Shown here: in pieces, positions 1 through 5,198 of the stretch
Position numbering within the stretch: position 1 is the stretch's first letter
Layout: the number at the start of each line of letters is the position of its first letter
From: CALIKW01 sp038998005
Lineage (GTDB): Archaea > Aenigmatarchaeota > Aenigmatarchaeia > CG10238-14 > SCSR01
Assembly: GCA_038998005.1 (NCBI GenBank)
Contig: JAVZIY010000049.1
Span: 1-5,198, forward strand
Direction of reading: 5' to 3'
DNA length: 5,198 nucleotides
Notes under the pieces: model-generated
Seen by the model: only the letters and a program-made list of their open reading frames with translations
Told to the model about the DNA's origin: nothing
Database searches by the model: none
Program-made: the position numbers and the translations under genes

Positions 1-1138
1 AATTCCTGCTTACAATGAGGAAGAAAATATAGCAAGTACATTAGAAAGTGTGTTAAATGCGAAATATCCAAACAAAAGAGAAATAATTGTTGTTGACGAT
101 GGTTCAAAAGATAGAACTGCTGAAATAGTTAGGAAATTTGCTAAGAAAAATAAAAATATTAAACTCATAAAAGGTAGACACCAAGGAAAGGCAAAGGCAG
201 TAAATCTTGCTTTAAAATATTCTAAGTTTGGTGTGATAGTTGTATTGGATGCTGACACAAAAATTGAAAAGGATGCTCTAATAAAAATAGTTCAACCTTT
301 AAAAGATGAGAAAATTGGGGGTGTAGCTTCTGTTCTTAGGGTACAAAGGTCAAAAAACTTTTTATCTTGGTTGCAATCTTTTGACTACGCCGTGGTTTCG
401 GGATGGAAAAAAGTTTGTGAAAAGGTAAATGGATTGTGTATTTTACCAGGGTTTTGTGCCTTCAGGAAAAGTGCTATTAAGAAGATTGGTGGCTTTAAAG
501 GGGATACTCCTGTAGAAGATTTTGATATCTCTTTCTATTTGAGAAATGCTGGATTTGAAATAAGGATGGCTGATGCTGTGGCTTATACAAAAGTTCCTCA
601 AACTCTTAGAGGTTTTATAAGACAGAGGATAAGATGGATAAGAGGGACTCTTCAAGTTGTGAAAAAACATAACAAGCTTTTGTTCAGTAAGAAGTATATA
701 GGAGTAAGTTTCTTCTCTGTCCCAACTCAACTTTACTGGTACTTTCATTCCTTTCTTTATTTACCATTAACACTTTATCAAATTGTTAACGGGTATTTAA
801 TTTACTTTGTGGCTTATGGAAACTTTTTTTCATTTGAGGTTGTTAAGTATTTTCTAAACTGGTTCACAATTTTTGGAATGCTTGAGTTAATCTACAAAAC
901 TTTTATTGGAATATATGTGTTAACACCTTTCCTTCTTTTAACAATCGTCGTTTTCTCTTTAAGCATAATCTTCAATCTTTACTCCCTCTTTAAATTCTCA
1001 GAGAGAAGCATTTATAATATAATTGCATTCGTATTATTCTTCCCTTATGTCTTAATAGTTCTTTCTACTTATTGGATTGGAACTTTATTAGAAATTTATG
1101 AAAGAAGAAATTTTTCAAAATGGGAAAAATGTAAGTAA
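1..1138 (+). CDS. Processive family-2 glycosyltransferase, membrane-bound (5' end cut off by window)
   Basis: Probably transfers sugar from a nucleotide-sugar to a growing polysaccharide or lipid-linked acceptor at the cytoplasmic membrane face. The frame is open to the left edge, and the first visible codons read IPAYNEEENIASTLES, the classic GT2 N-terminal strand and helix, so the GTG at 50 is internal and the true start lies outside. Counting from the first full codon (base 2), 378 residues are visible. The nucleotide-binding VDDGSKD is at 31-37, the DxD (DAD) at 83-85, the catalytic-base region VEDFD at 171-175 and QRIRW (QxxRW) at 208-212. Hydrophobic segments at about 233-270, 283-328 and 337-362 suggest three to five membrane passes. 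This order is that of hyaluronan synthase, NodC and PgaC-type enzymes. The C-terminus ends in a basic tail, and the TAA stop abuts the stop of the convergent gene. The sugar and product cannot be told from sequence. The family call is firm. Confidence 0.93.
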   Translation, partial: IPAYNEEENIASTLESVLNAKYPNKREIIVVDDGSKDRTAEIVRKFAKKNKNIKLIKGRHQGKAKAVNLALKYSKFGVIVVLDADTKIEKDALIKIVQPLKDEKIGGVASVLRVQRSKNFLSWLQSFDYAVVSGWKKVCEKVNGLCILPGFCAFRKSAIKKIGGFKGDTPVEDFDISFYLRNAGFEIRMADAVAYTKVPQTLRGFIRQRIRWIRGTLQVVKKHNKLLFSKKYIGVSFFSVPTQLYWYFHSFLYLPLTLYQIVNGYLIYFVAYGNFFSFEVVKYFLNWFTIFGMLELIYKTFIGIYVLTPFLLLTIVVFSLSIIFNLYSLFKFSERSIYNIIAFVLFFPYVLIVLSTYWIGTLLEIYERRNFSKWEKCK

Positions 1139-2413
1139 TTATTTCTTCATGAAAATTTTCTTGAAAAATTCTATTATTGAAATACTTCCAAACTTTGGAG
1201 TTCTAAACCAATAATGTTTAAAACCAAATAAAGCTTTGAAAAATGCTATTGTTCCTACAAAAGACAAGCAGATGCCTATCGTAAGAGACGCAGGAAATAG
1301 AAATGCAACTTTTGAAAGCATTTTTTCTCTATACAAACCTACTGTGGCCAAAACTAAAAAGCCAGACGTTAAAGCAAAGTATGTGAAGAATTTTACTATA
1401 TCACTAATTTGAATTGGCCTAGGAGTTCCAGTAATCCATGCAAGTTGACCGAAGAATGTAGTTAGTAAAACAAAAGGCGAAATGACCCAACCGAATGTTA
1501 TTAAAGTTATTATTATCCTTTGAACTAAGCTAAAGCTTGGACTAAACCAAATTTTTTTCCAATAATTTTTGAATGTAAATGTAACACCATAAGCCCATCT
1601 CATTTGTTGCTTTAAAAAGCTTGTTAATGTAAATGGGACTTCACCAGAAACTTTCAAATTTGGCAAGTATATATGCTTATAACCAGCCTCCAAAATTTTT
1701 ATTGATAAGTCTGTATCTTCCGTCACATTTTCTTCATTCCATCCATTTACTTTTAATAAAACTTCTTTTTTTATGGCACCTCCGCTCCCACAAAAGAAAA
1801 CTGTTTCAAATTTGTTTTTTAGATTTATCCAACAGTTATAGTAAATTGCTAATAAGCTGGAAGCAAATTTTGTTATAATATTTTGGTCATAATTTAAAAA
1901 TCCCATTTTTGATTGGACTATTGCGATTTTTTCATCTTTTAAAAATGGTGTTACTATTCTTTTAAGGAAATTTTTTGGAGGAACAAAATCAGAATCGAAT
2001 ACAACTATTATTTCTCCTTTAGTATACTTTAGTGCATTATTCAAAGCTCCTGCCTTAAATCCTTTCCTTGTATCTCTTCTAACAATTTTAACATTTTTAT
2101 ATTTTTTGCACTGATCTAAAATTTTTATCGTTAGCTCATCAGTGCTATCATCTGCAACTATTATTTCAAACTTATCTTTTGGGTAATCGAATTTTAAACA
2201 TTTTTCTATGCATCTTTTAGCAACAGGGTCATTATAAACAGGAATTTGAATTGAGACAAAAGGCCATGACTTATCTTTTGGTTTGGAGAACTTTCTTTTT
2301 TCAATTTTAAAAATTATTGTTGAAATGGCGACCAGAAAGTAAACGCATGAGAAAAATATTATCGGTATTAAAAAAATATTGTACAAAAGCAGACTTACTG
2401 AATGGATTTCCAT
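1139..2413 (-). CDS. Cellulose-synthase-like family-2 glycosyltransferase, membrane-bound, complete
   Basis: A 424-residue integral membrane GT2 with all processive-type motifs. One membrane helix at about 10-36 is followed by the cytoplasmic catalytic domain: IQIPVYN at 55-61, ADDSTD at 87-92, KGFKAGALNNAL at 117-128 (acceptor/UDP region), DSD (DxD) at 140-142, the glycine-rich CGSGGA at 208-213, TED at 231-233 and QQMRW (QxxRW) at 269-273. Further membrane segments lie at about 298-322, 337-361 and 366-394. The C-terminal RTPKFG at 404-409 recalls the plant CSLA/CSLC and bacterial/archaeal CESA-like branch (from memory). It is only distantly similar to the convergent GT2, so a recent tandem duplication is unlikely. 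The ATG at 2411-2413 has no Shine-Dalgarno sequence but sits about 27 bases after a TATA box, favouring a leaderless start. It could make a surface polysaccharide or glucomannan-like polymer, or glycosylate a lipid. The substrate is unknown. Confidence 0.94.
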   Translation of the reverse strand: MEIHSVSLLLYNIFLIPIIFFSCVYFLVAISTIIFKIEKRKFSKPKDKSWPFVSIQIPVYNDPVAKRCIEKCLKFDYPKDKFEIIVADDSTDELTIKILDQCKKYKNVKIVRRDTRKGFKAGALNNALKYTKGEIIVVFDSDFVPPKNFLKRIVTPFLKDEKIAIVQSKMGFLNYDQNIITKFASSLLAIYYNCWINLKNKFETVFFCGSGGAIKKEVLLKVNGWNEENVTEDTDLSIKILEAGYKHIYLPNLKVSGEVPFTLTSFLKQQMRWAYGVTFTFKNYWKKIWFSPSFSLVQRIIITLITFGWVISPFVLLTTFFGQLAWITGTPRPIQISDIVKFFTYFALTSGFLVLATVGLYREKMLSKVAFLFPASLTIGICLSFVGTIAFFKALFGFKHYWFRTPKFGSISIIEFFKKIFMKK

Positions 2414-2435
2414 ATTATAAAAATCTCATTTAAAT

Positions 2436-2450
2436 CTATATATATTAAGC
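2436..2450 (-). promoter_or_regulatory. TATA-box promoter for the complete glycosyltransferase gene
   Basis: On the - strand the eight bases TATATATA (2437-2444) directly follow, and partly merge with, the TAA stop of the upstream small membrane protein gene. The box centre is about 27 bases before the A of the glycosyltransferase ATG (2413). Archaeal TATA boxes sit about 26-27 bases before the transcription start, so transcription would begin at or next to the ATG, giving a leaderless mRNA. No GGAGG-like site is present in the 31-base gap. The BRE is not clear. Read-through from the upstream gene is also possible because the gap is so short. Confidence 0.6.
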
Positions 2451-3008
2451 TTGTTCTAGCTCTATTCCCATAGCAGACATTAAAAATTTTACTATTGCTA
2501 AATCAAATTCCTCTGCCGTCTTACCTTGGATATAAATTACATGATCCTCTATTCTTATTGCAGTCTCGTTCGCAAACTTTGGATGAACCAAAGCTATTAT
2601 CGGATTTTGGAACTTTCCTGGAAGATTTTCATATGAGTCTACTTCCATGCTATCAAATTTTACTTCCATACCCTTAATTTTATAAAAAAGGGAAAGCTTG
2701 TAAACTATCTCATAAGTTTCTAAAGAGTAATAATAATTTTCTTGTCCTGCATCCTTAAAAGCTATAGTGACATTTTTAACTATTGGGTTGATTAGCTTTA
2801 AGTAAACTGCATCCTCGCTTGGGTAGACAGGAATTTTATTGGCTTCCCTCAAATCTGCTCTAAAGACAAAAAGAAAATCTCCTATTCTCCAAGATTTAAT
2901 TGGTTTTGGAGAATAAAAATTGTAGAAAATAATTAGGGAAATTATTAAAGCTAAGGAGATTAAAATTATAAAAATTCTTTTGTCTAGTCTTATTCTAATT
3001 TTTGACAT
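2445..3008 (-). CDS. Single-pass membrane protein with extracytoplasmic domain, unknown function
   Basis: A 187-residue protein with no function I can name. The N-terminus is basic (K3, R5, R7, K10, R11) and is followed by one strongly hydrophobic helix at about 12-29, with no signal-peptidase-like site, so it is probably a signal anchor with the N-terminus inside. Residues 33-187 form a mixed alpha/beta extracytoplasmic domain with two N-glycosylation sequons (N79-V-T and N147-E-T) and no cysteine. The C-terminal stretch, from NPIIALVHPKFANETA (135-150) through GKTAEEFDLA (162-171) to about 182, looks like a conserved core. I associate this pattern with uncharacterised DPANN archaeal proteins, from memory only. 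The short motif also parallels the C-terminal motif of the neighbouring S-layer protein. The ATG at 3006-3008 lies 28 bases after a TATA-like box and has no Shine-Dalgarno sequence. Its place between an S-layer gene and a glycosyltransferase suggests an envelope role, possibly a coat anchor or accessory. The coding call is firm, the role is not. Confidence 0.88.
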   Translation of the reverse strand: MSKIRIRLDKRIFIILISLALIISLIIFYNFYSPKPIKSWRIGDFLFVFRADLREANKIPVYPSEDAVYLKLINPIVKNVTIAFKDAGQENYYYSLETYEIVYKLSLFYKIKGMEVKFDSMEVDSYENLPGKFQNPIIALVHPKFANETAIRIEDHVIYIQGKTAEEFDLAIVKFLMSAMGIELEQA

Positions 3009-3031
3009 AAGAAATTAATTAGAAACGAAAG

Positions 3032-3045
3032 CTTAAATTTTTTTC
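3032..3045 (-). promoter_or_regulatory. BRE/TATA-like promoter for the small membrane protein gene
   Basis: The - strand reads GAAAAAAATTTAAG. A purine-rich GAAAA (BRE-like) comes before the TATA-like AAATTTAAG (3032-3040), which is centred about 28 bases before the ATG at 3008. The leader between them has no Shine-Dalgarno-like purine block, so a leaderless transcript is expected. The element lies immediately after the U-rich tract that ends the S-layer transcript, so terminator and promoter are packed back to back. The whole gap is very AT-rich, so a chance match is possible. Confidence 0.5.
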
Positions 3046-3090
3046 AAAAACAAAAAAGAAAAAGTCAGGCTAAGCAAAGATAAGCTTAGC
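3046..3090 (-). terminator. Hairpin plus U-rich tract terminating the S-layer gene
   Basis: Six bases after the S-layer TAG stop, the - strand has GCTAAGC (3084-3090), an eight-base loop (TTATCTTT, 3076-3083) and the perfect complement GCTTAGC (3069-3075). Then follows CTGAC and a long T-rich run, TTTTTCTTTTTTGTTTTT, over about 3046-3063. Archaeal termination depends mainly on such U-rich tracts, and the stem may also protect the mRNA 3' end. Placement and orientation fit the end of a highly expressed coat-protein transcript. Confidence 0.75.
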
Positions 3091-3096
3091 TTATTT

Positions 3097-5198
3097 CTAT
3101 AACGGAGTTATTCCTGTTTGAGTGGCTGCGGTAATCTTTACTGAAGATTGGTCTTTCACATGAGTTAGTAATGTATCGTAATTCTGCAATACAGAGCATG
3201 CTGTTCTTGTGTTAGCAGCTTCCCATCCTGCTACAACAACTACAGACTTTCCTGGAGTAAATACATTGTCTACTATCTTAATCATTGCAGCATTGGCTGG
3301 AACTGTTGAAGCTGCACCACATGCTGGATAAGTTAAACCTAAGGCTTCTGCTGTTATTCTGTTAACACATGGCCCACCTATTGAAATTATATTCTTTGCT
3401 CTGTGTGCATTTGTTACATCTTTATCTAAGACTGCAACTGCAGCTGTTATTGGTTTAATTACTTTGTAAGTTCCTTCCTGTGCTGTAGATCCAAGTTTAC
3501 CAACGTAAGCATCTACATATAGTTGTTCTGCCGGCACTTTTATTTTAACTATTTGTGAGCCTGAGTAACTTCCTGGTGAAACTACAATTATTCCTGCATC
3601 TGTAACTACATCTTGGGAAGCCTTTCCTATGTTATCATTAGCATTATTTTCACCACTTGTTGCTGCAACTACATCTTGGTCGTCAGCAGAATCTGATGTG
3701 TATAATCTAAATGTTGGAAGTGTTGCAGTAGACCAGACAGTCTTGTTTTGATATGCCATTTTTACGGCATTAGTAATCTCGAATTTGTTAATTATGTTTG
3801 CCTCGCTGTTGTTTACAACTATGCTTATGTTCTTTGCAAATGCTGAAGAGCCACCATAGTTTATTTCTATGTCAACAGAGAATGCATCCTTATTCGTAGC
3901 ATTCAAAGATTTATAGAAGTTTGCATCAGTTGGGTCGACCAATATTTTCTGATTTACAGGATCCCAATAACCTACAGATACATTTTGCGCATCTGATGGT
4001 GATTTCTGGAATAACAGATATAGCTTGCCGTAGTAATCTGATTCACCAAATCGTCTAAGAGATCCTGCCACATCTGAAGCAATCTCAATACCACTCCATG
4101 TCCCTAATGAAGTGGATGGTGAATTTGCATTATAAACAGTTTTTTCTGTGAATGGTGTGATTGTTACTGTTACAAAGTAATTAGTGTTAAATCCTAAGAA
4201 GCCAAACTCACCATAGTTGTTTGGAAATACTAATTTTTCTCCTGCTGAAAGGTATTTGGTATCTGTTGGTTTGTAAACAACTTCTATTTCATCGTTCTTC
4301 TGAATAGCACCATTAGCTGCAAAATCTCCTGAAGCTACTTGTATGCACCACTCTGTCTCACCTGGGAATTTCTTATCTTCAGTTCCTGTTGAAGTTATGT
4401 CACATGAAGTTGTGTAAGTTTTTTCTATTGCTCCTGTTGGACCGACTACCAAATCAGCTCCTACTATTGTTCCGTCCTGTAAGGCTCTTACAGCTAATAA
4501 CTTTATTGTTAAACCTGTAACTGTAGATTCTTTGCTTCCTCCAACATCGATTATTAAAGTATCTACAGTATTTCCTGCTGAATCTTTAATTATTACTCTT
4601 GCCCAACCCCCTGTTCCGCCTGCACCTAAATCTGAATATACAGAATAGGCTCCGTAAGTTACAGGTGTGGTTGGTGTTGCTGTTCCTACACTTCCAGATA
4701 ACATTTTGACTGAATTCCCACCTACTCCGACTATTATGAATTGCTTACCAAGTAGGTTTATTGAAATAGGATAGTTGTATTCTGGGTCTGAGATTGTACC
4801 TTTTCCTGTTGATGCAGTTATATTCAAAAGTTTGTCAAATACGAATTTGTATTTAACCTCACCTGATGGAATTATTATTTTTTCTGTACCATTTACTTTA
4901 TCAACAGCAAAATCGTGGCTTGTAGATACAGAACCTAATACAAGCTCTTCATGGTAGTCATAGTCATTTCCTCTCCAAGTAAATGTTGATTGCTTCAAAG
5001 TGCTGTAATGATATTTTTTAATTGCACTTGGGAATCCGTTACCACCGACAACAAAGCCAGATAGTGGCACCATGTTTTTTTCTAATCCATCTATTGCTGC
5101 TTTTCCAGCAGCTGTTACTGTTGAATAAGACACTTCAGCCATTCTTGTTGCTACATCAATTGCTCCTGCTATATCACTAGCTAAACCTGCTGGATCTG
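3097..5198 (-). CDS. S-layer protein, archaeal Methanococcus/DPANN type (N-terminus beyond window)
   Basis: Main cell-surface coat protein, exported to form the paracrystalline layer. 699 residues are visible, counted from the first full codon at the right edge. The frame is open there and reads DPAGLASDIAGAIDVATR just before the Met at 5142, matching the N-terminal (V)VG-A-xDV-xAAxxIA region of archaeal S-layer proteins. That Met is therefore internal, and the signal peptide and true start are missing. Visible landmarks are FVVGGN (48-53), ISINLLGKQFIIV (144-156, an S-layer beta-domain motif), a Ser/Thr/Gly/Asn-rich beta-strand body, and a C-terminal domain with IGGPCVN (606-612), a PAC (624-626) and VVVVAGWEAANTRTA (652-666). 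Cysteines are at 265, 284, 610, 626 and 667. Seven N-glycosylation sequons lie at N102, 125, 405, 432, 456, 462 and 484. There is no C-terminal membrane anchor. The gene is visibly richer in G+C than its neighbours, as expected for an Ala/Gly/Thr-rich, abundant protein. Exact S-layer family membership is a recognition call, not a search result. Confidence 0.87.
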   Translation of the reverse strand, partial: DPAGLASDIAGAIDVATRMAEVSYSTVTAAGKAAIDGLEKNMVPLSGFVVGGNGFPSAIKKYHYSTLKQSTFTWRGNDYDYHEELVLGSVSTSHDFAVDKVNGTEKIIIPSGEVKYKFVFDKLLNITASTGKGTISDPEYNYPISINLLGKQFIIVGVGGNSVKMLSGSVGTATPTTPVTYGAYSVYSDLGAGGTGGWARVIIKDSAGNTVDTLIIDVGGSKESTVTGLTIKLLAVRALQDGTIVGADLVVGPTGAIEKTYTTSCDITSTGTEDKKFPGETEWCIQVASGDFAANGAIQKNDEIEVVYKPTDTKYLSAGEKLVFPNNYGEFGFLGFNTNYFVTVTITPFTEKTVYNANSPSTSLGTWSGIEIASDVAGSLRRFGESDYYGKLYLLFQKSPSDAQNVSVGYWDPVNQKILVDPTDANFYKSLNATNKDAFSVDIEINYGGSSAFAKNISIVVNNSEANIINKFEITNAVKMAYQNKTVWSTATLPTFRLYTSDSADDQDVVAATSGENNANDNIGKASQDVVTDAGIIVVSPGSYSGSQIVKIKVPAEQLYVDAYVGKLGSTAQEGTYKVIKPITAAVAVLDKDVTNAHRAKNIISIGGPCVNRITAEALGLTYPACGAASTVPANAAMIKIVDNVFTPGKSVVVVAGWEAANTRTACSVLQNYDTLLTHVKDQSSVKITAATQTGITPL

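Noticed and set aside
50..52. GTG as start codon of the first glycosyltransferase
   Set aside because: The frame is open to the left edge and the 16 preceding codons encode the conserved IPAYNEEEN strand and helix of GT2 enzymes.
10..258. Open frame on the - strand opposite the glycosyltransferase start
   Set aside because: It lies wholly antisense to clear GT2 motifs, has low-complexity hydrophobic content and no recognisable domain.
443..748. 101-codon open frame on the - strand
   Set aside because: Antisense shadow of the GT2 catalytic core, which carries the conserved ED and QxxRW motifs on the + strand.
1110..1130. Inverted repeat ATTTTTC / GAAAAAT with a 7-base loop near the end of the first GT2
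   Set aside because: Almost pure A/T stem inside coding sequence; weak, and expected by chance at this composition. Not called as a terminator.
1633..1878. 81-codon open frame on the + strand
   Set aside because: Antisense to the second GT2 across its TED and QxxRW region; no promoter or domain evidence.
2415..2429. Tiny upstream reading frame (ATG plus three codons and TAA) before the second GT2 on the - strand
   Set aside because: It lies between the TATA box and the expected leaderless start, so it would probably not be transcribed; four codons carry no evidence of use.
2495..2677. 60-codon open frame on the + strand
   Set aside because: Antisense to the conserved C-terminal half of the 187-residue membrane protein; no independent support.
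4775..4957. 60-codon open frame on the + strand
   Set aside because: Antisense to the S-layer beta domain; chance open frame.

Overview
The window is AT-rich and very probably archaeal. An S-layer protein of the type known from Methanococcales and many DPANN archaea runs off the right edge. Arginine is coded almost entirely by AGA/AGG. The two complete genes lack Shine-Dalgarno sequences and instead have TATA-like boxes about 27-28 bases upstream of their start codons, the spacing expected for leaderless archaeal transcripts. A DPANN lineage (Nanoarchaeota, Woesearchaeota, Pacearchaeota or similar) is my best guess. It rests on the S-layer type and on the look of the small membrane protein, and cannot be settled from this sequence alone.

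Layout: (1) at the left edge, on the + strand, is the 3' part of a processive family-2 glycosyltransferase (1-1138), whose N-terminus is cut off; (2) converging on it with no spacer, on the - strand, is a second, complete and different family-2 processive glycosyltransferase (1139-2413); (3) upstream of that on the - strand is a 187-residue single-pass membrane protein of unknown function (2445-3008); (4) next come a TATA-like promoter, a U-rich tract and a hairpin (about 3032-3090) separating it from (5) a long S-layer protein fragment (3097-5198), whose start lies beyond the right edge. The only gaps are 2414-2444 and 3009-3096, and both are filled by apparent promoter and terminator signals.

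How the genes may work together: all four products belong to the cell envelope. The S-layer protein forms the exported coat, the small membrane protein presents an extracytoplasmic domain of about 155 residues, and the two glycosyltransferases have the D,D,D,QxxRW signature of membrane enzymes that polymerise sugars or build glycolipids at the inner face of the membrane. A cell-surface locus is a sound reading. Any direct cooperation, such as a shared surface polysaccharide or anchoring of the S-layer by the small protein, is inference. I see no mobile element, CRISPR array, tRNA, rRNA or obvious defence system.
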